DNA of 64,000 bases from Lepidostoma basale. Lineage: Eukaryota; Arthropoda; Insecta; Trichoptera; Lepidostomatidae. This document shows positions 10,655 to 20,614 of the stretch, piece after piece (position 1 is the stretch's first letter; every line of letters starts with the position of its first letter). The stretch lies in assembly GCA_022606425.2 (NCBI GenBank), contig JAHDVF020000501.1, positions 248,001 to 312,000 on the forward strand. The letters are read 5' to 3'. The translations under genes were made by a program, and so were the position numbers. The notes below the pieces were generated by a model that did not search any database, was not told the DNA's origin, and saw nothing but the letters and a program-made list of their open reading frames with translations.

Positions 10655-11078
10655 GTGCTTCTTCTTCTTCTTCTTCTGTTTGTAGATCTTGCGATCTCTT
10701 TATGCAGGATATCAACTTTCTTTCTGTGATGAAGACGACTAGCCTTCCCTCCATCTCTTTGATGGTCGTCCTGGTGGTCGACGGTCCTCTGGAGTCTCGT
10801 GCATCACGATATTATGAATTCTTGCTGGATCCATTCTCTCGTTGTGGTCCCTCCAGAATCGTCTTCTCTGCCTACTCCATCTCACTATGTCTTCAATTTT
10901 CCAGGATTTGCGAATTTTTCGATTGGGTATCCTATCTCTAAGGGTTCTCCCACAATAGGTCGCAATGTTCTCATTTCTGCTACTCTTAGGATGTTTGGTT
11001 CTGACAGTGTCTGCTCATGCTTTGATTCCGTATGTCTTTATGCGCCTGATGCATGTTTTATAAAATTTAACTTTGCTT
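10655..11078 (-). mobile_element. LINE-K' 3' end
   Basis: Minus-strand coding remnants match 1870-2262 (PRRPPGRPSK-type proline block, RWSRQRRRFWRDHNERM-like block). Ends in a (GAA)n tail (TTC run 10660-10677). Confidence 0.75.
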
Positions 11079-11127
11079 TCCACTAGCATATGCTCATTGT
11101 CCCAATCACATCATTTTACTTTACCTA

Positions 11128-11460
11128 TTGCATTCTTCTTCATCTTCTTCCCCTTATCGTTGATCTTGCGATCTGTTTATACAGGATATCAAATTTTCTT
11201 CCTGTGATGAAGACGTTTTCTCTCCATCTCGGTGGTCGACGGCCCTCAAGAGTTTCGTGCATCACGATCTTACGAATCCTCGCCGGATCCATCCTCTCGA
11301 TTTGGTCCCTCCTCGAATTGTCTTCTCTGCCTACTCCATCTCACCAGGTCATAAATTTTGCAGGATCTGCGAATCTCTTCGCTTGGTATCCAATCTCTAA
11401 GCATTCTACCCACGATAGGTCGCAATATTTTCGGTTTTGCTACTCTTAAGAAATGATTTT
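11128..11460 (-). mobile_element. LINE-K' 3' end, second copy
   Basis: Minus strand encodes LRVAKPKILRPIVGRMLRDW, EEIRRSCKIYDLVRWSRQRRQ, then a frame break. It lies about 50 bp from the previous copy, same orientation. The copies differ enough to be independent insertions or an old tandem duplication. Confidence 0.75.
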
Positions 11461-11570
11461 TTATTACATTATTGTTATTAATTTTGCTCTTTACAATATA
11501 TTGTGTTTGCATTAGATTATCTTCAATTTCTATTCATTAGAATTATTCTATTCATTTATATTTGTAATAG

Positions 11571-11660
11571 CTTGTAATTGACCTTAATTTATTGTCTCTA
11601 TGCGTTTTATATATGTATCGTAATCACTGTTTGTTACTCAAATTAAATAATAATAAAACA
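11571..11660. repeat. Short dispersed repeat, (AATAA)-ended
   Basis: cttgtaattgaccttaattt through gttactcaaattaaataata matches 25737-25830. Probably a retrotransposon 3' UTR; the parent family cannot be told. Confidence 0.45.
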
Positions 11661-11757
11661 ATCAGTCGAGCGTGCATGTTACGATCTATGAATGTAGAGG
11701 ATGCTCGAGACGTTTGTCAGGACAGAGCAGTACAGCGGCCCATCCTCTCTCACCACC
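11660..11757 (+). mobile_element. LINE-A C-terminal fragment
   Basis: Encodes SRACMLRSMNVEDARDVCQDRAVQRPIL, the last conserved block of LINE-A, then stops before the (TTAG)n end. Confidence 0.75.
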
Positions 11758-11774
11758 CCTCTGTTTTTTTTTTC

Positions 11775-12002
11775 CTTGTATACAACAGGTCATTAGAACC
11801 CAATTACTGTATACAATTTATTTTAGTTATTATATTGATTTTCATAACATGTGATAGGTAGCCAATCTATCGCCATTTTGTGTCACGTGAATTCTACACC
11901 AGACCAAAGACAGTGTGACAATCACACTACCATCGCCGGGAATCGAACCCGGGACCTTCGGTATGGAAGACAGAGCTCTTACCACTCTGCCACGAAGGTC
12001 GG
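11775..12002 (-). mobile_element. SINE-1, tail type II, full head
   Basis: Minus orientation: A box TGGCAGAGTGG at about 11990-11980, B box GGTTCGATTCC at about 11952-11942 (ccgggaatcgaacccgg on plus), body with cagtgtgacaatcacac, and tail type II (tgtatacagtaattgggttc). Both boxes match the tRNA promoter consensus exactly. Confidence 0.85.
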
Positions 12003-12214
12003 TGCCACGGTTAGTTAGTTTAAAAACTTATAGTACAATACATAAACATTATTTTCTTATATGGTAAAACAAAAAGTTTTATTTCTCTTTGTGTATGGTA
12101 AAATATACAGAATTAAAATATTTTCACTTAGATAATTAATAGCAAGACATTTATTTTATATTCGCCTTCGCTTTGTGTTGTATATTTACATTTGAATCAA
12201 TAAATTTCACACTT

Positions 12215-12360
12215 TGTATTTTCACAACACTTTATTTTACTTTTCGGAGACATATATCGTTTGTGAAATAACCTTTTTCATTATAATTTGTGCATCGAAA
12301 AAGGTTGTGTCACAACCGAAACATGCTCGCTAAAAATGAAATATAGTGTCGAATTTTTTG
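12215..12360. repeat. Fold-back repeat with degenerate hammerhead-like core
   Basis: At about 12290-12335 the plus strand has GGTTG-TGTCA-CAACC followed by GAAAC-AT-GCT. The CUGANGA part is lost (tcgaaaaa). Left arm is a weak complement. Confidence 0.45.
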
Positions 12361-12398
12361 AGAATTAAAACACTGTTTTTTCCACTTTTGAGTTTATT

Positions 12399-12443
12399 TT
12401 TCTCGACATGTTTCGAATGTTTACACCTTCATCATCGGGAGAA
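12399..12443 (-). ncRNA. Hammerhead ribozyme candidate (P1, left arm)
   Basis: Minus strand: helix I TTCTC (12443-12439), CCGATGA (U4 is C), T, helix II GAAGG-TGTAAA-CATTC with one mismatch, GAAAC, AT, GTC, GAGAA closing helix I. Confidence 0.6.
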
Positions 12444-12483
12444 CGATATAAAACGATATTAACGATATAAACTGTTTATATCG

Positions 12484-12527
12484 TTCTCCCGATGATGAAG
12501 GTGTAAGCCTTCGAAATATGTCGAGAA
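12484..12527 (+). ncRNA. Hammerhead ribozyme candidate (P1, right arm)
   Basis: TTCTC (12484-12488), CCGATGA (12489-12495), T, GAAGG-TGTAAG-CCTTC, GAAA, TAT, GTC (12520-12522), GAGAA. Helices I and II pair fully; the C-G pair of helix III is lost (T in place of C). Confidence 0.6.
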
Positions 12528-12575
12528 AAACAAACTCAAATGTAGAAAAATCATTGTTTTAATTCATAAAAAAAC

Positions 12576-12885
12576 TTTATTATGGAATTCCACAATGTTA
12601 ACGCCTTAAGTTTAATGCGCCCTAAAGGTGATTACATCACAAAAACGGCGCTTTAAAAGTTGGCATATTATTATTATTATTATTAATATTATCTGAAATG
12701 TAGTGTTGTAAAAATACAAAGCGTAATTTTATTCAAATAACGACAAAAGCTGTATTTGTTTAATATTATATATACTTAGGAAATTGAAAATAACGTTGTT
12801 TTATTCACAAAATAAACAAAGAAATTTTCAATTTCCTAAGTATATTACTAAAGAATTCCACAGTGTTAATGCCTTAGCGTTCAAT
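12576..12885. repeat. P8-related fold-back element
   Basis: Left end tatggaattccacaatgtta with aacgccttaag mirrors the right end aagaattccacagtgtta with atgccttagcg in the same direction, while gaaattgaaaat and ttttcaatttcctaagtat are inverted. No hammerhead core is seen. Confidence 0.5.
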
Positions 12886-12939
12886 AAGTTAATATTATAT
12901 AAGTAGAATCATCCAATTTTTTCAATTTTTTTATAATTT

Positions 12940-13065
12940 TTTATTCAAATGACTTGTTTCTTCGTCCTAAAACATTTTCAAACGACATTTTTTAATGTGT
13001 TAGCAAGCCATTCTCATGGAATGCAGTAAAACATCTATAAAACAGACGTTTTCATTGATATTAAA
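12940..13065. repeat. Decayed P3 fold-back
   Basis: gacttgtttcttcgtcctaa and the end tctataaaacagacgttttc are P3 landmarks; the core is degraded. Confidence 0.5.
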
Positions 13066-13605
13066 TAGTTTGTATGTGCTTAAGATAATTTACGTTGCTG
13101 TGTGGTTAGATAAGTAGGCGCTTCATTAATTATATAAAAATAGTCCCGGTGCGTCTTTGGGTTATTAAAAAAAATCTTTAAACGTATAAGCATAACGACT
13201 CAAAAGCGTAATAAATCTTCGCCATAATTACAAGCTAGGTCGCGTAGAGAACGAGAAACAAAACTCAAATAATATTTTAAATGGCGAAAGCTGTTCTTTA
13301 CGACTGGCCGACATTTTCACACAGCTCGGCCGGGCATCCCATTAATCACATATCACATAACCTCCAGATAAACACCCCCTGCTTCGCCATCAATATCCAT
13401 CAGCTAGCAACCCTTCCCATAACCCAACCACTAACTTTCAGCTACCCTTAACTCTTGCGGTTTAAGTTATTGCAGTTTTATGTAATCAACTGGATCTTAC
13501 AGTCGAATGCATTACATAGCCAAAAGTAACACCTTTTTAAAAATACTATTTTTTAAATGTTTTTTATACACGTATATACTCGTAATTTCATAATGCCCTA
13601 TCAAG
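13066..13605. other. Apparently single-copy sequence
   Basis: Mixed composition, GC-richer near 13280-13450 (gctcggccgggcatcc). No coding or repeat evidence. Confidence 0.4.
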
Positions 13606-13619
13606 TGAAAACATCTTAG

Positions 13620-13652
13620 AAACACACACACGCGCACACACACACACACATA
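13620..13652. repeat. (CA)n microsatellite
   Basis: Alternating CA/CG dinucleotides, interrupted by cgcg. Confidence 0.9.
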
Positions 13653-13654
13653 AA

Positions 13655-14061
13655 ATAAAAGAATACTTTCACTCACTTTCCATTCCTGACATATTTCTCT
13701 CGCTTCCTCAACATTCATACATCGTGTCATGCACGCGCGTCGATTTCTCTGACTCCTCATGTGGCCGACATTTCATATTTGATTTATTTGATCTGTCACG
13801 TTTTCCTCGGTCTTCCTCGATTTCTAGTTCCATTTACATCGTTAACATATATTTTTTTTACCATTCATTCTTCATTTTTCTTTCAATGTATCCAAACCAT
13901 CTTAATGATCCTTTCATTATTTTGTTCATAACACCATCATTCGCACGGCATTCACTTCTTATATTTTCATTCGACACTCTATCATACACAGAATATCCAC
14001 ACATTCGTCTAAGAGATCTCATTTCTACTGCATTTATTCTACTTTCATCCTTCTTTTGCCA
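13655..14061 (-). mobile_element. LINE-A C-terminal fragment
   Basis: Minus-strand blocks match LINE-A at 32553-33925: RRACMTRCMNVEEAREICQE, the helix around MNKIMKGSLRWFGYIE, and RINAVEMRSLRRMCG-type sequence. It lacks the final SILSAYP block and (TTAG)n, and the microsatellite lies at that end. Confidence 0.8.
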
Positions 14062-14450
14062 GTATTTATTTCTTCTTCTTCTTCTTTCCGTGTCCTGTCA
14101 GGTCTCTCCAACGTTGACTATCACCCTTGAGTAGGCCTCCCTGTCCTGGGCAGCTTGGAACAGCTCCACCACGGTCCTCAGCCCCGTCCACTCTCGGATG
14201 TTCCTCAGCCAGGAAACCTGTCTTCTCCCAACACCTCGTCGACCCTCAATCTTACCCTCCAAGATCAGATGTAATAGTACGTACTTTTCGCCTCTCAGAA
14301 CATGGCCCAAGTAGGACACCTTACGGACTTTGATGTTGGTCAACAACTCTCTGTCTACTCTGGCTCTGTGGAGAACGTTTGTGTTGCTGACCATGTCAGT
14401 CCAGGAGATGCGTAACATCCTTTGGTGTATCCAACTCTCAAAGGCTTCTT
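14062..14450 (-). mobile_element. LINE-E 3' end
   Basis: Minus strand has an open 106-codon frame: LRISWTDMVSNTNVLHRARVD, RELLTNIKVRKVSYLGHVLRG, IEGRRGVGRRQVSWLRNIREW and DREAYSRVIVNVGET, then a TTC-rich end (GAA tail). The frame is intact over this portion, so the copy is fairly young. Other copies: 20212-20465 and 47130-47575. Confidence 0.85.
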
Positions 14451-14532
14451 ATTAAGTATTTATTTAATTTCCGTATAATTTTATTTCAATACATTTATAA
14501 AGTAGAACAAATGCATTGAAATATAAGTATCT

Positions 14533-14975
14533 TCTTCTTCTTCTTCTTTTGATAGATCTGACGATCTGTGACACAGAAATCATATCTCGTCGGATGATGA
14601 GATCCAGCTGTCCCTCCATCTCTTAGGCGGTCTTCCAGGTGGGCGGTGTCCGGAAGGGATTTCATAAGCGGCTGTATATGCGAGTCTGTCGCCATCCATT
14701 CGGGCTACATGGTCCCTCCAGTATCTTCTTCTGGATCTACTCCACTGAACGATATCCTCTATTTCGCAGGTTTTTCTTATGTCTGCGTTGCGGACACGAT
14801 CTCGGAGGGTTTTTCCAGTAATTGATCTTAGGACCTTCATCTCCGATGTTCTTAGTAGTCCCTTGGTTCGCACAGTGTCAGCCCGCGTCTCTACAGCGTA
14901 CGTCATGATAGGTCGCACGCATGTTTTGTAGATTCTGATCTTGCTGTCGATACGCATGTGCTTGTTTCTCTATAA
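14533..14975 (-). mobile_element. LINE-K 3' end, open frame
   Basis: Minus strand, 125 open codons: MRIDSKIRIYKTCVRPIMTYA, ETRADTVRTKGLLRTSEMK, VLRSITGKTLRDRVRN, IVQWSRSRRRYWRDHVARMDG, GHRPPGRPPKRWRDSW, then a (GAA)n tail (TTC run 14532-14547). This is the C-terminal region downstream of the reverse transcriptase domain. Confidence 0.85.
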
Positions 14976-15555
14976 ATATAAAATATAAGTATAAGGAAAT
15001 TAAATAAATATATACTATACTTTACATTGAGTGAACAAAAATGTTGGTATAGATATCCGTCAATAAATTAACCAGAGACGTTAACATCTGAAGGAGATCC
15101 TCCATAATAACGAAATAACAATAATTTCCGAATCCTTCTTATAATTGCCGGTTAGACGCTAACCCCACAATTATAACTCGTGGCACAGTCCTGACCTTAT
15201 GATTTCTGGTGATGAGGATCCCATCCTCGGTGATCCATGGCCAATGAAGCCGCGGGCGATATCAGAAGTTACAGAACATCTTCCATTTAATGATACTAAA
15301 TTAGGGCCCCAACTCCCCCCTGGCTGATTGCAATAATTCTATTATTCCGTGATGAATGTGGATTTATTTTTTATTTATTTAATTGTCCAACAGATCCCAG
15401 ATCTCCGTTTGTAGATATTCCAAATATTTTTTAATTTCAAAATTATAGTTTGTATGTTATTAATTTTCGAGCATATTATATAGAGCATTTAAACAGATGT
15501 TATTTTGAAAAATTATAAAGATTTCCTATCATTTATTTAATAGGGATGAAACCTC
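14976..15555. other. Single-copy stretch with GC-richer island 15150-15345
   Basis: Island includes ggtgatccatggccaatgaa, gccgcgggcgatatcagaag and agggccccaactcccccctg. No frame or repeat match. Flanks are AT-rich. Confidence 0.4.
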
Positions 15556-15564
15556 ACATATAGT

Positions 15565-16105
15565 ATACCTGTTAAATTTTAGATGGCAGTGCACAATGGT
15601 GTTCTTGTGCCGACCCTTATGTATGGAAGTGAAGCATGGAACTGGCAAAAGAAGGATGAAAGTAGAATAAATGCAGTAGAAATGAGATCTCTCAGACGAA
15701 TGTGTGGCAAATCTGTATTTGATAGAGTGACAAATGCAAGTATAAGAAGTGAATGTGGTGCGAATGAAAGTGTTATGAACAAAATAAGGAAAGGGTCATT
15801 AAGATGGTTTGGACACATGGAAAGAATGAGTGAAGACAGAATGGTAAAGAAGGTATATGTAAACGGCGTGAACGGAGCTAGAAATAGAGGAAGGCCGAGG
15901 AAAACGTGGCACGATCAAATCAATCAAATATTGAATGTCGGACACGTGAGGAGTCGGAGAAATCGACGTGCGTGCATGACAAGATGTATGAATGTGGAGG
16001 AAGCGAGAGAAGTATGTCAAGACAGAACAGTGTGGCGTTCCATTCTTTCTGCCTACCCCTCCGGGGAGACGGCGTGATGGTTAGTTAGTTAGTTAGTTAG
16101 TTAAA
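15565..16105 (+). pseudogene. LINE-A RT C-terminus with complete (TTAG)n 3' end
   Basis: A 164-codon open frame starting at 15583 encodes MAVHNGVLVPTLMYGSEAWN, WQKKDESRINAVEMRSLRRM, GSLRWFGHMERMSEDRMVKK, RNRGRPRKTWHDQINQIL, RRACMTRCMNVEEAREVCQD and SILSAYPSGETA, then TGA and a (TTAG)n tail at 16080-16103. It is the carboxyl end of a non-LTR polyprotein, after the fingers/palm region. 5' truncation and an intact frame make it a useful reference for the family's true C-terminus. Confidence 0.9.
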
Positions 16106-16239
16106 TTTTTTTTTGGAATGAATATCGCGTGGCTGAGTATAGAAAGGTTATTGTTCCTTCTAATTACTGTTTTATTATTATTATTATTATTCTTTTATTA
16201 TTATATTTTCTCCAATAAATCGTAGCTAACCGTTCTTTT

Positions 16240-16325
16240 AATTAAAATATTTAGGTGCCTAACTCAATTTCAGCAAGAACTTCAAAATTTCAAAGAAATT
16301 ATTCAAATTGACGTAGGAACAAATA
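16240..16325 (-). mobile_element. 5' end of a SINE-H copy, cut by mariner
   Basis: gcaagaacttcaaaattt and gaaattattcaaattgacgt match 57225-57300 (SINE-H 5' portion). The match ends close to the mariner. Confidence 0.55.
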
Positions 16326-17646
16326 CGAGGTCTGTTCAAAAAGTATCGCGAATTTTATATTTTTTCAAAAAGTATTTATTTATTCATGAATATCTATTTT
16401 GTCCCCTTCAAAGTAATTCCCCTCGGATATAATACATTTATGCCAACGTTTTTTCCAATCCTCGAAGCACTTAAAAAAATCATTTTTTGTGATCTTGTTC
16501 AGCTCCTCCTTCGATGCCGTCTTTATCTCCTCAATCGTGGCGTAGCGTCGTCCTTTCATGGGCCTCTTCAGTTTTGGAAACAGGAAAAAGTCACAGGGGG
16601 CCAGGTCTGGGGAATACGGTGGCTGCGGCACCATTACTGTGTTGTTTTTGGCCAAATATTCGCGCACAAGCAACGATGTGTGAGCAGGGGCGTTATCATG
16701 GTGCAAAAGCCAGTTTTTGTTCTTCCACAAATCCGGGCGTTTCTGGCGGATTGCTTCGCGCAAATTGCGCATAACTTGCAGGTAATATTCCTTATTGACC
16801 GTACTACCCTGTGGCAAGAACTCATGATGCACCACGCCCCTGCAATCGAAGAAAACTGTGAGCAAAACCTTCACGTTCGACCGAACTTGGCGCGCTTTTT
16901 TGGTCTTGGCTCATGCGGCAGCTTCCATTGGGATGATTGAGCTTTGGTTTCCACGTCATAACCATAAACCCATGATTCGTCACCAGTTATGACCCTCTGG
17001 AGCACATTTGGGTCGTCACGGACCGAGTCCAACATCTCCAGAGCAATGTTAACGCGATGCTGTTTTTGGTCGAAATTGAGCAATTATGGCACGAATTTCG
17101 CGGCGACCCGACTCATGCCCAAATCATTGGTTAAAATCGAATGGCACGAGCCAATCGATATGTTTAGGTCCTCAGCAACTTCTCTAACGGTGATTCGACG
17201 ATTGGCTAATACTATTTTCTTCACTTTATCAATGTTTTCGTCTGTTGTTGACGTGCTCGGGCGTCCGGCACGCTCTTCGTCGTTCATATCTTCTCGGCCC
17301 TCTGAGAACATTTTGTACCACCGATAAACGTTGCTTTGGTCCAAGGTAGCTTCACCATATGCCACAGTCAACATTCGAAATGTGTCCGCGCACTTTATTT
17401 TGTTTTTCACACAAAATTTGATACAGATTCTTTGATCCATTTTTTGGAATAGGCAAAAATCGAAGACGAGCCAAAACACATCCAAGCAAAACAGCTGTCA
17501 AAAATTAACTAAACATTCAAAATGGCCGACCTTGTCAGCATAAGTAAGGGACATGAGTACCAACATAACGCTACAAAAAAATCAAAAATCAAATATACGT
17601 AGCCAGCGGAAATTCAAAATTCGCGATACTTTTTGAACAGACCTCG
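16326..17646 (-). mobile_element. mariner-family transposon, nearly intact
   Basis: 1321 bp, flanked by TA at 16324-16325 and 17647-17648. Terminal inverted repeats are identical over 31 bp, from cgaggtctgttcaaaaagta at the left and its complement ending acctcg at 17646. Size, TA target and a single minus-strand transposase gene fit the mariner group of Tc1/mariner. Only two lesions are visible in the gene. Perfect terminal repeats imply recent activity. Confidence 0.95.
16380..17440 (-). pseudogene. mariner transposase, one stop and one frameshift
   Basis: Cut-and-paste DNA transposase of the D,D34D class. Start chosen at the ATG at 17440 (MDQRICIKFCVKNKIKCADT), giving about 353 codons, normal for mariner. 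N-terminal helix-turn-helix region, then the GRPSTS linker (about residue 70). Catalytic aspartates: ITGDESW (about D154), HHDNAPAH (about D249) and LAPCD (about D284), with exactly 34 residues between the last two. Lesions: TAA at codon 119 (17084-17086) and a one-base deletion in an A run (plus-strand T run 16896-16901, six where seven keep frame). All three catalytic residues survive. No function in the host is implied. Confidence 0.93.
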
Positions 17647-17648
17647 TA

Positions 17649-17870
17649 CACATAAAGATTCGAAAAATCACGAAAATTTGACGTTTGATATATTATTGTA
17701 ACACCTGATGATGTCAACATTGGTTGATGAAACAGTTGTCGCGTAAAACAATTTTGATACAAAAAACAAAGTTTATTCATTAACAGTTTAAAATGTTAGA
17801 GTATCATAGTGTTTGGCCAAACAATGGACTATTTAACATGAGATACTTTAAATTCAATATGAACTGTAAT
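17649..17870 (+). repeat. P6 fold-back repeat, right half
   Basis: Starts at the centre of the P6 palindrome (taaagattcgaaaaatcacg) and runs through the ribozyme core to acaaagtttattcattaaca, as in 48990-49140. The left half is absent; the mariner lies at that point. Confidence 0.75.
17701..17744 (+). ncRNA. Hammerhead ribozyme candidate (P6)
   Basis: ACAC, CTGATGA (17705-17711), T, helix II GTCAAC-ATTG-GTTGAT, GAAAC (17729-17733), AGTT, GTC (17738-17740), GCGT. Core is canonical CUGAUGA, GAAA, GUC. Helix I has one A-C mismatch, and the helix III loop AGCT is changed to AGTT. Confidence 0.65.
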
Positions 17871-17899
17871 TGACTATGTAAGGCACTTAGTCTAAGCCT

Positions 17900-18025
17900 C
17901 AAAACATGTGTAAATTGATTTTTGTAGCTACTTTGATAATGCCTTAAAGAGGCGAATCGTGTAATTGACATTAAATATAATAAAATTTCTAGAAAATAGA
18001 CGTTTTCATTCGTATTAATTACCGA
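17900..18025 (+). repeat. P3 fold-back, single arm
   Basis: ttgataatgccttaaagagg with gcgaatcgtgt, then aatttctagaaaatagacgt: the P3 right arm with GAAAC changed to GAATC. Confidence 0.6.
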
Positions 18026-18875
18026 ATAATGTTTTTAGCTACTAATTTTATAGTTCTTGAACTAAGAGGTGTAAGGTCAATCCTCTCCAGTTATTTCTCT
18101 TTAGAACATAGCATTTATCTAGTTATCACGTTAGTAATAAGACAAACATATTAAGCGAAACTTCAACTAACAAAAAAACTTCTCGCCTTTCACTATGAAA
18201 ACAACCCTTGCTCGTCGACTTACGTAAGTTTTATTAGCTTGCGCAACTTATCACAACCTGTTTATGTCCTCGTGGAAGGGGTGGATACATAATGAAAAAA
18301 ACTTGCAAAAGATTTCTTACCAAAAGACGCTTTGCTTTGTTTCACTATATATTAAACATAAAAATATATGGCTCTATCTCATTCCTGGAGCCATTTTAGA
18401 ACAGCCGGTGTTAATTTTTGATCTCGCTCAAGCAACTGGTTTCATTGCTGACACATCTAGTGACTTAGTTTGGTAATTATTTCGAAAACATGCCGTAAAA
18501 ATCAAAGGCCTGTGTCTGTATTTAACCAGCGTGATCACTTCTGCGCAAATCAATCAACGATATAATAAATAAAGTTCAGGTTTTCAGTTATCAGTTTATT
18601 ACATAATCCAAATAGACGCGGAAGAAGAGGATCGGGTCGACCTTGGCCATCAACCATCAAAAACGACACGAAATTGCTGCAGATGGGATGGCCCAAGACC
18701 GAGAGCCTGTGCGATGTCCAATTAGGAGAGTCGACCCAAAAAATGGGATATAGCTAGGTGAAAAGAAGTTTATGAGAATACATTTTCCAAAATTATCAAA
18801 ATTCAAACATTATTTTATTGGTAAATTTTTAATGCATGTTCTCCTATACATTTCATAATATTAAAAGGCCTTAAT
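18026..18875. other. No recognised feature
   Basis: AT-rich apparently single-copy sequence. A 70-codon plus frame at 18264 shows no motif. Confidence 0.4.
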
Positions 18876-18879
18876 GCGC

Positions 18880-19140
18880 ATGTCACCAAGAAAGAGTACG
18901 AGAATATTTTATATACTTGAGAGCGAGACAGGAATACTTCTTTGAATTTTGTTCTGATTGATATAAGATATCTCGTAGTATAGAAAACAGAAGAACAATT
19001 TGTTATTGTTAATTATGAAATTATAACGTGTGTGAAAAAAAATATTCACAAATAAAAGTTAAAACTTTTTACTGATTACGATTGCATAGTGAACCAAGTT
19101 TTTAAAGGGTAGAAAATATTTACTTCCTTGAATTCCGTAA
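18880..19140 (+). repeat. Dispersed repeat P
   Basis: cagaagaacaatttgttatt, ttttactgattacgattgca and aaagggtagaaaatatttac match 60940-61170 plus 61772-61860, and the reverse complement of 58700-58930. Family unknown; inner inverted parts suggest a MITE. Confidence 0.6.
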
Positions 19141-19260
19141 TTCTATGAAATTTTTAAATGTTTCCTCTTTTTATTTCAAGCGGTTTTTATGTTAATTAAA
19201 CTCTTCATTTTAATAATCACAGTAATTTTGTAATATGTTTTAAGTTATATTGTTTTAAGA

Positions 19261-19584
19261 AACATCATAACTTTACGTACCATATTTATTATAATATGTC
19301 ACCGCAAAATCCTTGTAAACACCTGTTATAAGGACGTACATAAAATAATAAATATATAAATTGAATGTTTTAATTATTGCAATATTATAAGTTATTATAA
19401 TATGTAATATCTAACTAACTAACTAACTAGTTAGATATTACATATTATAATAACTTCTAATATTGTAATAATTAAAACATTCAATTTATATATTTATTAT
19501 TTTATGTACGTCCTTATAACAGGTGTTTACAAGGATTTTGCGGTGACGAATTATAATAAATATGGTACGTAAAGTTATGATGTT
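19261..19584. repeat. Long near-perfect palindrome with (CTAA)n centre
   Basis: Arms of about 155 bp: aacatcataactttacgtac at the left end is matched by gtacgtaaagttatgatgtt at the right end, and ccttgtaaacacctgttata by its complement. The centre at about 19415-19435 is a short ctaa repeat. Few mismatches are visible, so a transcript would form a very long hairpin. Confidence 0.9.
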
Positions 19585-19849
19585 CTATTGGGATTAAATG
19601 AGATAACTAATATGATATTAAACATAAAGTACAAAGTATGAATTTTTTTCGGCTGTGAACATTTTTATGACTCATTTTTTGCTCTTTGACCCTATGTGAC
19701 TCAGGGTTTAAAAAAAACATTTAAAAATAAATTACACATCCTTGAAAATTGTTATAATCTAAAACTAAAGTTTGTTCATGGCACATGGTAAAAAAAAGTC
19801 CCAATGCTGCTTTGAAATAAATATAAATGGATTGTATTTTCCACGCAGT

Positions 19850-20160
19850 TGCCTCATATAAACAGCGGTGATAGATGGGTGCGGTCGATTTGAAGATGTT
19901 ATTTTAGGGTTTGTGGGATACGGGCCTAGGTCGCGACTGGGCGCGCCGCCCCGGGACCCCGCAATTAAAGGCCCTAACCTGTAATTAGGAACCGTAAATT
20001 TCTCGGACCCTTCTCTGCACACCCCCACCGGCCGTGCATCATGGCGGCGCGAGCCCACAGACGACGGCTCCCATGACAGGCTAAAATCCTGCGAGATGCG
20101 TAAATCTCATTTGGATCCGGGCTCATTATTTTATCTCAAGGCCACGAGCAAAACAAAACA
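19850..20160. other. GC-richer single-copy island
   Basis: Contains gggtgcggtcgatttgaaga, gactgggcgcgccgccccgg, aggccctaacctgtaattag and tgcatcatggcggcgcgagc. No repeat match. A 97-codon minus frame across it has no recognised domain. Confidence 0.4.
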
Positions 20161-20211
20161 TTAATAATCCCAAAATGAAAATAAATAAAAATTGGATTTT
20201 TTTTTTAATTA

Positions 20212-20465
20212 ATCTTCTTCTTCTTTCCGTGTCCTGTCAGGTCTCCCCAACGTTGACTATCACCCTTCAGTAGGCCTCCCTGTCCTGGGCAGCTCGGAAC
20301 AACTCCCTCACGGTCCTCAGCCCCGTCTACTCTCGGGTGTTCCTTAGCCAGGAAACCTGCCTTCTCCCAACCCCTCGTCGACCCTCAATCTGACCCTCCA
20401 AGATCAGATGCATTAGTGCGTACTTTTCGCCTCTCAGGACATGGCCCAAGTAGGACTCCATACGG
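20212..20465 (-). mobile_element. LINE-E 3' end
   Basis: Matches 14062-14450, including the block for YLGHVLRGEKYALMHLILEGQIEGRRGVGRRQVSWLRN (two segments) and the TTC-rich tail at 20216-20224. 5' end is cut by the next repeat. Confidence 0.8.
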
Positions 20466-20479
20466 ACTTTTAAATTTAT

Positions 20480-20602
20480 ATTTAGTTTAAATGCACTAAT
20501 GTGTGTGTCTTCGACCGGTTTCGGCAGCTCGCTACCATCGTCTGGTGATGCCAAACAAGTAGATGGCATCGAGCTACCGAAAACGGTCTAAGACACATAC
20601 AT
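20480..20602. repeat. PR fold-back element
   Basis: gcactaatgtgtgtgtcttc at the left is mirrored by taagacacatacattagcgg at the right; inner arms carry accggttt and aaaacggt. A single arm recurs at 42260-42350. Confidence 0.7.
20509..20545 (-). ncRNA. Hammerhead-like core (PR)
   Basis: Minus strand: CAGACGA (20544-20538; U4 is A), T, helix II GGTAGC-GA-GCTGCC (six pairs, one G-U), GAAAC (20522-20518), CG, GTC (20515-20513). Helix III loop gives the palindrome ACCGGT. Helix I is weak. Confidence 0.5.
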
Positions 20603-20614
20603 TAGCGGAAAAAA

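Larger units (their letters stand above)
12365..12575. repeat. P1 fold-back element, head-to-head ribozymes
   Basis: Arms: aattaaaacactgttttttc at the left mirrors a similar right end; inner arms ccttcatcatcgggagaacg and cgttctcccgatgatgaagg are exact complements. The same family is at 27820-28020 and 59395-59580. Confidence 0.85.

Noticed and set aside
12290..12335. Functional hammerhead in the 12.3 kb repeat
   Set aside because: Hairpin and GAAAC are present but CUGANGA reads tcgaaaa and the triplet is GCT; at best a relic.
13724..14134. 136-codon plus frame rich in Phe/Ser/Leu, membrane-like
   Set aside because: Antisense of LINE-A coding; the hydrophobicity comes from T-rich complement.
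16080..16103. Telomeric repeat
   Set aside because: The unit is TTAG, four bases, not the insect TTAGG, and it sits at the 3' ends of LINE-A and SINE-H.
16386..16940. 184-codon plus-strand frame
   Set aside because: Antisense to the mariner transposase; no motif of its own.
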